A stretch of DNA of 64,000 bases from an uncultured Jannaschia sp. (GTDB lineage Bacteria > Pseudomonadota > Alphaproteobacteria > Rhodobacterales > Rhodobacteraceae), in contig CANLTZ010000003.1 in NCBI GenBank assembly GCA_947494145.1, positions 124,001 through 188,000 of the forward strand, read 5' to 3'. The position numbers and the translations under genes were made by a program. Below are positions 18,841 to 27,303 of this stretch, one piece after another. Position 1 is the stretch's first letter; each line of letters opens with the position of its first letter. The notes under the pieces were generated by a model that was given only the letters and a program-made list of their open reading frames with translations, was not told the origin of the DNA and ran no database searches.

Positions 18841-19821
18841 ATGGACAGATCGAACCGGTTTCGCGACCTTCCCGACTACATCCTGAAGATCACGGAGGAG
18901 ATCTGGGAAGGCCGCGGGCTGGCCGCGCTTCATCACTATTACGGCCGCGATATCCCAATGCGTTTCCCTTCGGGCCTCGTCACCGGGAACCAAAGCGTCA
19001 TAGACGGCACCATGGCCACACTGGCCGAATTTCCCGACCGTATCCTGCTGGGCGAAGACGTGATCTGGTCCGAAGCCCCCCCTGGGCGCTTCCTGTCTTC
19101 GCATCGGATCGTCACCTCCGGCACTCATACTGGCCATGGCCAGTTCGGCCCACCCACGGGGCGGCGCTTTGAGGTGCGCACCATCGCCGATTGCGCCGCA
19201 AAGGACCACGTGATCGACGATGAATGGTTGATCCGCGATGTGGGCGGCATCGCACGGCAATTGGGATTTGAACCGCAAGACTTGGCCCGCACCCAGATCG
19301 TCAGCGAAGGCGGCCCGGACCATTGCGCCAAACCCTTCCACCCCGATCATGATGTGACCGGCCCCTATACCGGGCGCGGTAATGACCATGATATGGGTCA
19401 GCACCTGGCCGATATCCTGACCCGGCTGATGGAGAAGGACTTCACCGTCATCCGTCAGGACTATGACCGTGCCGTGCGCTGCGAACACTGGGGCGCGCGG
19501 GGCGGCTGGTCCTGGGGCTTTGCGGAGACCGACTGGATGCGATTGCGATCTTCCTTCCCCACGGCGCGTTTTGACATCCACCACCAGATCGGGCGCGCCG
19601 ACCCGGGCACCCCGCGCCGCGCCGCCATCCGCTGGAGCCTGACTGGCAAACATGCTGGCACCGGCGCCTTCGGCGCGCCAACGGGGGCGGAGGTCCATGT
19701 AATGGGGATCACCCATGCCGAATGGGGAGATTGGGGCCTGCGCCGCGAATTTACGCTGATCGACGAGGTGGCGATCTGGAAGCAAATCCACCTCCATACC
19801 GGGCTTGTCGATTCGCCCTGA
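18841..19821 (+). CDS. Two-domain SnoaL-like (NTF2-fold) protein
   Basis: 326 aa from ATG 18841; the upstream open extension is antisense to the methyltransferase gene. Two SnoaL-like polyketide-cyclase-type halves: residues about 1-150 (HHYYGRDIPMRFPSG, SSHRIVTSGTHTGHG, RRFEVRTIADCAAKD, DEWLIRDVGGIARQLG) and about 190-326 (IHHQIGRADPGTP, GAEVHVMGITHAEWG, FTLIDEVAIWKQI). SnoaL-type proteins act as cyclases, isomerases or dehydratases on small molecules; no substrate can be named. Upstream of the KDG-type kinase with a 72-bp gap, same strand, so a catabolic role is possible. Confidence 0.8.
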   Translation: MDRSNRFRDLPDYILKITEEIWEGRGLAALHHYYGRDIPMRFPSGLVTGNQSVIDGTMATLAEFPDRILLGEDVIWSEAPPGRFLSSHRIVTSGTHTGHGQFGPPTGRRFEVRTIADCAAKDHVIDDEWLIRDVGGIARQLGFEPQDLARTQIVSEGGPDHCAKPFHPDHDVTGPYTGRGNDHDMGQHLADILTRLMEKDFTVIRQDYDRAVRCEHWGARGGWSWGFAETDWMRLRSSFPTARFDIHHQIGRADPGTPRRAAIRWSLTGKHAGTGAFGAPTGAEVHVMGITHAEWGDWGLRREFTLIDEVAIWKQIHLHTGLVDSP

Positions 19822-19893
19822 CATGTCTGCACCGGCTGGCCCCGGCCGTCGCCTTGCCGCATAACTATCCCGGGGGTCGAAGGGGGAAACAAG

Positions 19894-20781
19894 ATGCGGC
19901 GTTTGACGGGCATTGGGGAATGCATGGTGGAATTCTCGCAGGCTGGCGCAGGCCTCTACCGCCGCGCATTCGCAGGCGACGTGGCCAACACCCTCTACTA
20001 TGCGCGCCGCGCCCTTGGGTCCGACTGGGCGGTGCGGTTCCATACTGGGCTCGGCACCGACCCGGAATCGCAGGCCCTGGCCGATTTCCTGCAAGACAAT
20101 GGCATCGACACGGACAGCGCCCTGCGCGTCCCGGATCGTCGACCCGGGCTCTATGTCATACACCTGAACGGGGCGGAGCGCAGCTTCAGCTATTGGCGCG
20201 ACCGGTCTGCTGCGCGCCTCTTGGCGTCGGACCCCGCGGCGTTGCGCGCCGGGCTCGCCGGGTCGGACATGATCTATCTTTCGGGCATCACCCTTGCCAT
20301 TCTGCCTCACCTCGATGTGGCCGAGCTGTTCCATGCCCTCAAAGAGGCGTCAGAGCTAGGGATCCCCATAGCCTTCGATCCCAACATCCGCCCTGCCCTT
20401 TGGCCCGACGCCGCCCAGATGGCCGAGACAATTACCGCTTGCGCCGCCCATGCCTCCATCGTGTTGCCCAGTTTCGCCGATGAGGCCGCCCATTTCGGCG
20501 ATGCGACCCCCGAGGCCACGGCCAGCCGCTATGCGGCGGCGGGTGCAGGCCTGGTCGTCGTCAAAGACGGCGAAAAGGACATCCTTGTCCGCCAAGATGG
20601 CACGGTTCGGACCTTTCCCACCGCGCCCGTCGCCGATGCCGTGGACACGACGGGCGCAGGCGACAGCTTCAACGGTGCCTTCCTGGCCGCGCTTTTGCAG
20701 GGCGAAGACCTCGACGCAGCCATTTCGGCGGCACAAGCCATGGCGGTCCATGTCATCCGCCATCATGGGGCGCTCTGCTGA
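19894..20781 (+). CDS. kdgK: PfkB-family sugar kinase, probable 2-keto-3-deoxygluconate kinase
   Basis: 295 aa ribokinase-fold kinase. N-terminal GIGECMVEFSQAG and FAGDVANTLYYARR match KDG kinases; the catalytic anion-hole signature DTTGAGDSFNG contains the base Asp near residue 253. Phosphorylates KDG to KDPG, feeding the lower Entner-Doudoroff pathway, a fit with the zwf-pgl-pgi operon elsewhere in the window. Preceded by a purine-rich SD (AGGGGGAAACAAG). Converges with cueR. Specificity within PfkB is inferred. Confidence 0.82.
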   Translation: MRRLTGIGECMVEFSQAGAGLYRRAFAGDVANTLYYARRALGSDWAVRFHTGLGTDPESQALADFLQDNGIDTDSALRVPDRRPGLYVIHLNGAERSFSYWRDRSAARLLASDPAALRAGLAGSDMIYLSGITLAILPHLDVAELFHALKEASELGIPIAFDPNIRPALWPDAAQMAETITACAAHASIVLPSFADEAAHFGDATPEATASRYAAAGAGLVVVKDGEKDILVRQDGTVRTFPTAPVADAVDTTGAGDSFNGAFLAALLQGEDLDAAISAAQAMAVHVIRHHGALC

Positions 20782-20870
20782 GATACCGTCTCGAAAACAA
20801 GACAAACCGGCGCCGGGTCGGTTCCAGCCGTCTCTTGGATGGTCTTGCCCAGAGCTCGACTGACTTAGCC

Positions 20871-21266
20871 CTAAACCTTTCCGCCAGGCCCGAGCGATTC
20901 AAGAATGGGACAATCGGGGCGATCATCGCCCGCACAGCGCGACACGAGCTCGGCCAGCGTGTCGCGCATCCGCCGCAGATCGGCGATCTTGCGGTCAATT
21001 TGTTCGATCTGATGTTGTGCAATGGCCTTCACCTCGGCCGAGGCGCGGCTTTCATCCTCATAGAGCCCAAGCAAGGCGCGGCAATCTTCGATGGAAAAGC
21101 CAAGGGCCCGCGCGCGACCCAGGAAGGTCAGCTTGTGAACGTCGCTGTCACGAAACGCGCGGTAGCCATTGGCCGAGCGCGCAGGCTTCACCAGACCGAT
21201 ATCCTCATAATAGCGGATGGTTTTCGACGGCACGCCCGATTTGGCAGCCACGTCTCCGATATTCAT
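20871..21266 (-). CDS. cueR: CueR/HmrR, MerR-family copper-responsive regulator
   Basis: 131 aa. MerR helix-turn-helix MNIGDVAAKSGVPSKTIRYY, wing RSANGYRAFRDSDV, dimerisation helix, and the Cu(I)-binding loop C111-(N7)-C119 (SRCAGDDRPDCPIL), the spacing of CueR Cys112/Cys120; S76 aligns with the Ser77 typical of monovalent-ion sensors. Activates copA by twisting its 19-20 bp-spaced promoter. Located 10 bp downstream of copA on the same strand, so it is autoregulated in the copA-cueR operon. The start at 21266 is set by the family N-terminus. Confidence 0.93.
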   Translation of the reverse strand: MNIGDVAAKSGVPSKTIRYYEDIGLVKPARSANGYRAFRDSDVHKLTFLGRARALGFSIEDCRALLGLYEDESRASAEVKAIAQHQIEQIDRKIADLRRMRDTLAELVSRCAGDDRPDCPILESLGPGGKV

Positions 21267-21276
21267 CGCATCCTCC

Positions 21277-23739
21277 TTATTCTGCGGGCTGCACTTTCGG
21301 CAAAGTGCCCTGCAATTCGGGTGCCGCTTGGCCCCGCGCCACGCCCCGCAAGCGCAGCGCATTGCCCAGCACGAAGATCGACGACAATGCCATGGCCCCC
21401 GCCGCCAGCATCGGCGACAACAAGACCCCGGCCACAGGGTATAGCACGCCCGCCGCCACCGGGATCAGCGCCGTATTATAGGCGAAGGCCCAAAACAGGT
21501 TCTGGCGAATGTTGCGCATGGTCGCCCGGCTCAGCGCAACCGCCTGCACCACGCCCTCTAGCGCACCCGACATCAGGACGACGTCCGCCGATTCCATGGC
21601 GATATCGGTGCCCGTGCCGATGGCCAGCCCGGTCTCGGCTTCGGCCAAGGCAGGCGCATCGTTGATGCCATCGCCGACGAACGCTACGGCGCCACGGGCC
21701 GCGCGCAAGGCCTGCACGGCCTCCACCTTGGCGCCCGGCAAACACTCGGCCACAACGTGGTCAATCCCCACCTGCGCCGCCACGGCCCGGGCCGGGGCCT
21801 CCGCATCGCCAGTTACCAGCGCCACGTGCAGACCCATCTCGCGCAGGGCAGCGATGGCCGCGCGGGCGCCGGGTTTCACGGGGTCGTCCACACCAACAAC
21901 CGCCAATGCCGTGCCGCCTGCTGCCACCACAACAGGACTGCGCCCAGCCTCCGCAACCCGTGCCAGCCCTGGGTGCAGCTGCCCGAGTTCTACCCCCTCA
22001 CCTTCCACAAACCGCCCCGAGCCAACCAGCACTTCGCGCCCTTCGACCACAGCACGTGCACCTAAGCCGGTCACACTCCGAAAACCCTGCGCCAAGGGTC
22101 GCGTCACGTCCTTTGCCTCGGCCGCCCGCCGGATCGCATGGGCGATCGGGTGTTCCGAGCCCGCCTCCACCGCGCTTGCCAGCGCCAAAACCTCAGCCCG
22201 CGTCGCACCCGGTGCCAATTCCAGCGCCGTCACCTCGGGGCGCCCCTGCGTCACCGTCCCCGTCTTGTCCAACGCCACCACCCGGGCGCCCTGCAAGGCC
22301 TGCAACGCATCACCCTGCCGAAACAGCACGCCCAATTCCGCCGCACGCCCCGACCCCACCAAGATCGAGGTCGGTGTGGCCAACCCCATGGCACACGGGC
22401 AGGCCACGATCAGCACCGACACGCCCGCCACCAGCGCCATGGCCGGCCCAGCGCCAAAGGCCAGCCAAGCCAGAACCGTCGCCAAGGCGACCGTCATCAC
22501 CACGGGAACGAAAACGCCCGTGACCCGGTCCACCAGCGCCTGGATCGGCAACTTCGCGCCCTGGGCATCGGAGACCATGCGCGCGACCTGGGCCAGGACC
22601 GTCCCGTCGCCCACCGCGGTGGCGCGCATGGTCAGAAGGCCCGTCCCGTTCACCGTGCCGCCGATCAGTGCCGCCCCTGGCGCCTTTTCCACCGGGATGG
22701 GCTCACCGCTGACCATGCTTTCATCCACATAGCCGTGGCCTTCCATCACCGCGCCATCCACCGGCACCCGCGCGCCGGGCCGCACCTGCAAAACGTCGCC
22801 CACAGCAACTGAGCCAAGCGCAATTTCTTCAACTGCGCCATCGGCCTGCACCCGCCACGCCGTGCGCGGCGCCAACCCGGCAAGCTGAGCGATGGCGGCG
22901 CCCGCGCGGCCCCTGGCCCGTGCTTCGAACCAGCGGCCCAACAGGATCAGCGTGCAGATCACCGCCGCCGCTTCGAAATAGACGGCGCGCGTGCCCTCCG
23001 GGAACAGGCCCGGCGCGAATAGGGCGAGCGTGGAATAGCACCAGGCAGCCGCGGTGCCCAAGGCCACCAGCGTGTTCATGTCCGGCGCCCCACGCAGCAG
23101 TGCCGGGACACCGCGGCGGAAGAAGCCGACCCCGGGGCCCAGCAACACGAGCGTCGTCAGCAGGAATTGCAGCACCCAGCTTGTGGTCTGGCCCAGATTG
23201 ACCTGCACGAACATATGGAACGCGGGCACCATGTGGCTGCCCATTTCCAACACGAAGACGGGCAGCGTCAACGCAGCCGCCAACACTGCATTGCGCCGCA
23301 AGGCCGCGCTTTCATCCTTCCTGGCCGCACCACCAGCAACAGCAACCGCCGGATAACCCGCCGAGTCGAACGCGGTGCGCAAATCATCTTCGGCCAATGC
23401 GCCGTCCAACCGCTGTACCTTGACCCGACCGGTGGCCACATTTGCGACCACCCGCGTGACACCCGGCAAGCCGCCCAAAGCCCGTTCAATCCGCCCCACG
23501 CAGGATGCGCAGGACATACCCTCGACCTCAAAGTCCGCCGTATCGACCCGCGCCGGATAGCCTGCGGCGTCCAGCGCCGACGCCAGTGATGTCGGCGCCG
23601 CATTGCCCTCCACCAACGCCTGCCCCGTGGCCAGATTGACCCGCGCATTGGAAACCCCAGGAACCGCTTGCAACGCAAGCTCCGCCCGGGCGACGCAGGA
23701 TGCGCAGGTCAGGTTTTCCAAGGTCAGGTTTAGCGACAT
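21277..23739 (-). CDS. copA: CopA, Cu(I)-exporting P1B-type ATPase
   Basis: 820 aa inner-membrane copper exporter. Two N-terminal heavy-metal-associated domains with CASC motifs (C12/C15 and C77/C80), eight predicted membrane helices, the transmembrane metal site ACPCAMGLATP, phosphorylation motif DKTGTVTQGRPEV, ATP-binding SEHPIAHAI, and hinge VGDGINDAPALAEA. The P1B-1 assignment follows from CPC plus the partnering CueR. First gene of copA-cueR; a CueR operator lies about 40-60 bp upstream. Confidence 0.96.
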   Translation of the reverse strand: MSLNLTLENLTCASCVARAELALQAVPGVSNARVNLATGQALVEGNAAPTSLASALDAAGYPARVDTADFEVEGMSCASCVGRIERALGGLPGVTRVVANVATGRVKVQRLDGALAEDDLRTAFDSAGYPAVAVAGGAARKDESAALRRNAVLAAALTLPVFVLEMGSHMVPAFHMFVQVNLGQTTSWVLQFLLTTLVLLGPGVGFFRRGVPALLRGAPDMNTLVALGTAAAWCYSTLALFAPGLFPEGTRAVYFEAAAVICTLILLGRWFEARARGRAGAAIAQLAGLAPRTAWRVQADGAVEEIALGSVAVGDVLQVRPGARVPVDGAVMEGHGYVDESMVSGEPIPVEKAPGAALIGGTVNGTGLLTMRATAVGDGTVLAQVARMVSDAQGAKLPIQALVDRVTGVFVPVVMTVALATVLAWLAFGAGPAMALVAGVSVLIVACPCAMGLATPTSILVGSGRAAELGVLFRQGDALQALQGARVVALDKTGTVTQGRPEVTALELAPGATRAEVLALASAVEAGSEHPIAHAIRRAAEAKDVTRPLAQGFRSVTGLGARAVVEGREVLVGSGRFVEGEGVELGQLHPGLARVAEAGRSPVVVAAGGTALAVVGVDDPVKPGARAAIAALREMGLHVALVTGDAEAPARAVAAQVGIDHVVAECLPGAKVEAVQALRAARGAVAFVGDGINDAPALAEAETGLAIGTGTDIAMESADVVLMSGALEGVVQAVALSRATMRNIRQNLFWAFAYNTALIPVAAGVLYPVAGVLLSPMLAAGAMALSSIFVLGNALRLRGVARGQAAPELQGTLPKVQPAE

Positions 23740-23770
23740 CTTCCGCCCCCAATGGCATTGCTTGGGATGT

Positions 23771-23801
23771 CACATGGGGGTTCCAGTCGGTGGAAGGTCA
23801 A
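23771..23801 (-). promoter_or_regulatory. CueR-controlled promoter/operator of copA
   Basis: Minus strand TTGACC (-35, 23801-23796) flows into the dyad TTCCA-CCGAC-TGGAA (23795-23781) and CCCC, with a weak -10 (CATGTG) about 19 bp from the -35. This is the classical CueR/HmrR arrangement TTGACCTTCCA-N5-TGGAA with an over-long spacer. Confidence 0.82.
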
Positions 23802-23853
23802 GGGCATAAACGCGGCGCTTTGAACCGGGCCCGAACGCGCCTACCCTTACGGC

Positions 23854-24351
23854 ATGAACTTCGCCCCGACCCTCACCACCCATCGCCTGCACCTGCGCCA
23901 AATGCGCCTGCGCGATGGCCTGTTCTTCTTCCGTCTCATTGGAAACAATCAAGTTCGTCGCTATCTCGGCGGCCCCGTCCCATTGGGCAAACGACCAGGG
24001 CGCTTGAGGGATCATCTGCGCGGCTGGCGCGAGGCGGCGGCCTGGCTGGTCACCACACGATCTGCCCCCATGTCCCTCGGCCTGGTCTCCCTCACGCCGC
24101 ATAAGGACGGCACCGATTATGAGTTGTCCTACCAATTTCATCCAAACAGCTGGGGACAGGGTTTCGCGAAAGAAGCTTGCGCGCGTCTTTTGAGCCATGC
24201 GGCCGATGACCTTGGCCTGCTCCGTGTCATCGCTGAAACCCAAACCGCCAACACGGCTTCCTGCCATTTGCTGCAAGCCCTGGGGATGGTCGAAAGCCGC
24301 CGCCTAGAGCGCTTTGGCGCGGAACAGGCCATCTACACGACGCAGCCCTGA
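23854..24351 (+). CDS. GNAT-family N-acetyltransferase (RimJ/RimL-like)
   Basis: 165 aa GNAT fold. Begins LTTHRLHLRQMRLRDGLFFF, the RimJ/RimL-type start; the acetyl-CoA pyrophosphate loop is represented by NSWGQGFAKEACARLL (Q-x-G-x-A variant), followed by LRVIAETQTANTASCHLLQALGM, the standard C-terminal half. Acceptor unknown: ribosomal protein N-termini or small amines. Divergent from copA with the CueR promoter between; converges on the EnvZ-like kinase with a 9-bp gap. Confidence 0.85.
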   Translation: MNFAPTLTTHRLHLRQMRLRDGLFFFRLIGNNQVRRYLGGPVPLGKRPGRLRDHLRGWREAAAWLVTTRSAPMSLGLVSLTPHKDGTDYELSYQFHPNSWGQGFAKEACARLLSHAADDLGLLRVIAETQTANTASCHLLQALGMVESRRLERFGAEQAIYTTQP

Positions 24352-24360
24352 ACGCCGCCC

Positions 24361-25650
24361 TCAGTTCACCGCCTTCTCACGTGGCAGCACGATCTCAGCC
24401 TTGAGCCCGCCCAGATCGGACCGCCCCAACCGCAACGTTCCCCCATGGGTGCGTGCTACATCCTGCACAATGGACAGGCCAAGCCCCACATTTCCCACGG
24501 TGTTGCTGCGTGCCTTGTCCAGCCTGGCGAAGGGGCGCACCACAGCCTCCCGCTCGATTTCCGGGATGCCGGGGCCGTCATCTTCCACCGTGAGCACGAT
24601 CGTGCTTTCGGAGGCCGACAGCGACACCCGCGCTTGGCTGCCGTAGCGCATGGCATTGCTGACTAGGTTCATGACGGCCCGCGAAATACCTTCGGCATAT
24701 ACTTCCGCGTTGATTTCAGGCCCCGTCACCTCCACGCCGCCTTTTGGCGCAGCAAGGTCCACGGCGCGGCGCACCACATCGCCCAAGGCAACGCTTTCGC
24801 GCAGATCGCCCGCCCCTTCGCGCGCGAAATCAAGAAACGTGTCGATGATCCGCTCCATAGAGACGACGTCGTCCAGCAAGGCCTCCGCCTCGGCGCCCTC
24901 CATCATCGACAATTCCAACTTCATCCGCGTCAAAGGCGTGCGCAGATCATGGCTGACCCCCGACAGCAGAAGGGTGCGCTGCTCGATATGGCGCTCAATC
25001 CGGCTACGCATGGCCAAAAACGCTGTGCCCGCCGCCCGCACTTCTGACGCACCCTGGGGATGGAACCGAATGGTCTGCCCGCGCCCGAACGCCTCGGCCG
25101 CGCGGGCCAGTCGTTTGATGGGTCGGACTTGGCCGCGCATGAACAAGAACGCCAGAACGGTCATTAAGATGGCCACCAGCACCATCAGCACCAGCAATTG
25201 GTGTGGGTTGGCCGCGCTGACGTTGCGACGCGAAAAGGACATGCCCGTGCCGTCCGAAAAGCCAAGCGCCACCGTCTTGCGGCGACTGATCATGTCGATC
25301 ACTTCCAGATCGGGGAAGGTCTTGCGCAGCTCTTCCTGCATGGCCCGCGCCGACAGATCCCAGACGCGGATGCGTTCTTCCTGGGGCGGCGGCTCCAGGT
25401 TCACCGTCAGCCGCTCCGCCAGATCGGGCTGCTCGCGGATCAACGCGATCTCGCGCGCCATGTTCTTCGTCATCTGCACGGTGACGTCTTCGTAGTGGCG
25501 CTGCAGGAACATGATACCCACCGCCAATTGGATCGTTATGATCGGCACGATCAAGATCAGCGCCGCGCGCCCATAGAAGCTGCGCGGCAGCCAGCGGCGC
25601 GACACGGCCCGGCGCGCAAGGACCGGTGGCAAGTCGGAGGAGAGTGTCAT
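24361..25650 (-). CDS. EnvZ-like sensor histidine kinase
   Basis: 429 aa. TM1 about 29-50, periplasmic sensor about 51-150, TM2 about 151-172, HAMP starting GQVRPIKRLARAAEAFGRG, DHp with H234 in LLLSGVSHDLRTPLTRMK, ATPase with MNLVSNAMRYG, VEDDGPGIP and NVGLGLSIV. Overall like EnvZ of the OmpR system. No response regulator is adjacent, so it is an orphan here. Its ATG (25650) overlaps the ATG of the divergent metallo-hydrolase by two bases, leaving no intergenic promoter; transcription must start inside the neighbour, or a later start (e.g. TTG at codon 7) is used. Confidence 0.88.
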   Translation of the reverse strand: MTLSSDLPPVLARRAVSRRWLPRSFYGRAALILIVPIITIQLAVGIMFLQRHYEDVTVQMTKNMAREIALIREQPDLAERLTVNLEPPPQEERIRVWDLSARAMQEELRKTFPDLEVIDMISRRKTVALGFSDGTGMSFSRRNVSAANPHQLLVLMVLVAILMTVLAFLFMRGQVRPIKRLARAAEAFGRGQTIRFHPQGASEVRAAGTAFLAMRSRIERHIEQRTLLLSGVSHDLRTPLTRMKLELSMMEGAEAEALLDDVVSMERIIDTFLDFAREGAGDLRESVALGDVVRRAVDLAAPKGGVEVTGPEINAEVYAEGISRAVMNLVSNAMRYGSQARVSLSASESTIVLTVEDDGPGIPEIEREAVVRPFARLDKARSNTVGNVGLGLSIVQDVARTHGGTLRLGRSDLGGLKAEIVLPREKAVN

Positions 25651-26533
25651 GCCCCCAAACTACGCCACCCCCGAGGTCCTGGAAAGCGGCGTGATCCGTG
25701 TCCTGGCCCAAAACCCGTCGCCCATGACCTTTGAGGGTACCTGTTCTTATGTGCTGGGTGACGACGTGGCCGTTGTCATCGACCCCGGGCCCGCCCTGCC
25801 CGACCACCTTTCCGCGCTGGAAAGCGCGGTCGCCGCCCGCACGGTGGCCGCCGTGATCGTCACCCATTCCCACCTGGACCATTCGCCGGGTGCACGCGCC
25901 CTGGCCGCACGGCTTTCTGCCCCCGTCCTAGGCTTCGGTCCCTCGGGTGCCGGACGCTCCGCCACGATGCGAGCGCTGGCCGATCTGGGCGGTGGCGAAG
26001 GCGTCGACCGCGACTTCGCCCCTGATCGCGCCGTGGCTGCTAGCGATGTGATCACATTCGGTGAGCACCGCCTCCGCGTACGCCACATCCCCGGTCACAT
26101 GGCCAACCATATCGCCCTGGAATGGCTGGGCCGTCGCCTTGTCTGGACGGGCGATACCGTTATGGGATGGGCCTCCACCATGATTTCGCCGCCCGATGGC
26201 GATCTGGGCCAGTTCATGGCTAGCCTGGACACGCTGGAACAGCTGAAAGCCCGGCGCTTCTTCCCCGGGCACGGCGACCCGGTCGACGCACCGTCCGCGC
26301 GATGTCATGCACTGCGCGACCACCGCCTGGGCCGCGAAGCCGCCATCCTCGGGGCGCTTGATGCACCCACTCGCATCCCCGATTTGGTGGCCCGCATTTA
26401 TGCCGACACACCCCCTGCGCTACACGGTGCCGCCGCCCGCAACGTGTTGGCCCACCTGATCCACCTATCCGAAACGAACCGTGTCCGGGCCGACGGCCCC
26501 CTGGGACCTGACGTGCTTTGGCGGCGTTTGTGA
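25649..26533 (+). CDS. MBL-fold metallo-hydrolase (LACTB2-like)
   Basis: 294 aa. Zinc motif THSHLDHSPG (H73, H75, D77, H78); later ligands in HIPGHMANHIALEW, WTGDTVMGW and FFPGHGDPV; a C-terminal winged-helix-like region (about 215-294) as in LACTB2-type ribonuclease/hydrolases. Substrate unknown. A strong Shine-Dalgarno GGAGGAG lies 6 bases before ATG 25649, physically inside the first codons of the divergent kinase gene, so this start is well supported. Confidence 0.88.
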   Translation: MPPNYATPEVLESGVIRVLAQNPSPMTFEGTCSYVLGDDVAVVIDPGPALPDHLSALESAVAARTVAAVIVTHSHLDHSPGARALAARLSAPVLGFGPSGAGRSATMRALADLGGGEGVDRDFAPDRAVAASDVITFGEHRLRVRHIPGHMANHIALEWLGRRLVWTGDTVMGWASTMISPPDGDLGQFMASLDTLEQLKARRFFPGHGDPVDAPSARCHALRDHRLGREAAILGALDAPTRIPDLVARIYADTPPALHGAAARNVLAHLIHLSETNRVRADGPLGPDVLWRRL

Positions 26534-26591
26534 AAAATCACATCTGCCCTCTTGCGCCACGCCCGCCACGCCGCTAATTGCGCCTGCGTGG

Positions 26592-26666
26592 TCCGGCGTA
26601 GCTCAGCGGTAGAGCAGTTGACTGTTAATCAATTGGTCGTAGGTTCGATCCCTACCGCCGGAGCCA
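26592..26666 (+). tRNA. tRNA-Asn (GTT)
   Basis: 75 nt with encoded CCA. Acceptor stem TCCGGCG/CGCCGGA, D arm GCTC-AGCGGTA-GAGC, anticodon stem-loop TTGA-CTGTTAA-TCAA with anticodon GTT, T arm GTAGG-TTCGATC-CCTAC. All stems pair. Confidence 0.97.
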
Positions 26667-26817
26667 AAAACTTTCTCTCAGACTGAAGCGACGCCGCGTA
26701 TGCAAATAGCTGCGCTGACTGTCTTCCTGGCTATGACGACGTCAACCGCCGCCCATCGGCCTTGAGCTTTCCCGCCCACTATGGCACGTGCTGCCAGCGC
26801 CGCCTCTGGACGGCAAT

Positions 26818-26891
26818 GCGGGTATGGTGAAAAGGTATCACGCGAGCTTCCCAAGCTTAAGTTACGGGTTCGATTCCCGTTACCCGCTCCA
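26818..26891 (+). tRNA. tRNA-Gly (CCC)
   Basis: 74 nt with encoded CCA. Acceptor GCGGGTA/TACCCGC, D arm GTGA-AAAGGTA-TCAC, anticodon loop TTCCCAA (anticodon CCC), T arm ACGGG-TTCGATT-CCCGT, discriminator T. The anticodon stem CGAGC/GCTTA has a C-A mismatch at its outer end and a G-T pair, weaker than usual. The 151 bp between the two tRNAs contain no gene I can support. Confidence 0.93.
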
Positions 26892-26953
26892 ACCACTCTC
26901 GGATCGCGCGAATGTGCTTTGTAGGCAGACAAGCCGCGCTATAGCCTAGCCTT

Positions 26954-27268
26954 ATGCGTCCCGGTCCAATCATTGCCGCCCTCATGATCAGCATTGCGGC
27001 CCCGGCGGTTGCCGATGACTTCATTATCTTGCGCTGCAACAAAAAAGTTGGCGGCGGAAGCTGGCGCACCGGACTTGATGTGATCTTCCCCGATGAACGC
27101 GTTCGCCACCGTGTCGGCGAGCCGGGCTTGACGCGCCAGGTGGCGCAGGATGAATACCGCGCGGTGGCTTGGGTCCGCGCCCGCTATCCAGAACGGACCG
27201 CCCAAGGCCGCGCCTACTACAATGACAATTGCGGACGCCGACGCGACCCCGAAGACGACGAGAACTGA
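26954..27268 (+). CDS. Small exported protein, function unknown
   Basis: 104 aa. Signal peptide MRPGPIIAALMISIAAPAVA with a likely cleavage after AVA-D (about residue 20). The mature part has two cysteines (C28 and C93, possibly disulfide-bonded in the periplasm) and an Arg-rich, acidic-ended tail (GRRRDPEDDEN). It resembles DUF2845-like small periplasmic proteins in size and Cys placement, but I cannot assign it. Upstream is tRNA-Gly; 35 bp downstream starts the thioesterase gene. Confidence 0.65.
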   Translation: MRPGPIIAALMISIAAPAVADDFIILRCNKKVGGGSWRTGLDVIFPDERVRHRVGEPGLTRQVAQDEYRAVAWVRARYPERTAQGRAYYNDNCGRRRDPEDDEN

Positions 27269-27303
27269 TCTTGCGCCATCCCGCGGGCTGAGGCAGTGTT
27301 GCG

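Noticed and set aside
18742-20334. 530-codon open frame on the minus strand
   Set aside because: Fully antisense to the SnoaL and KDG-kinase genes, with shadow-type composition (Arg/Gly/Ala-rich) and no motif.
26678-26932. 84-codon minus-strand frame over the tRNA region
   Set aside because: Overlaps tRNA-Gly in antisense and contains no protein-like pattern.
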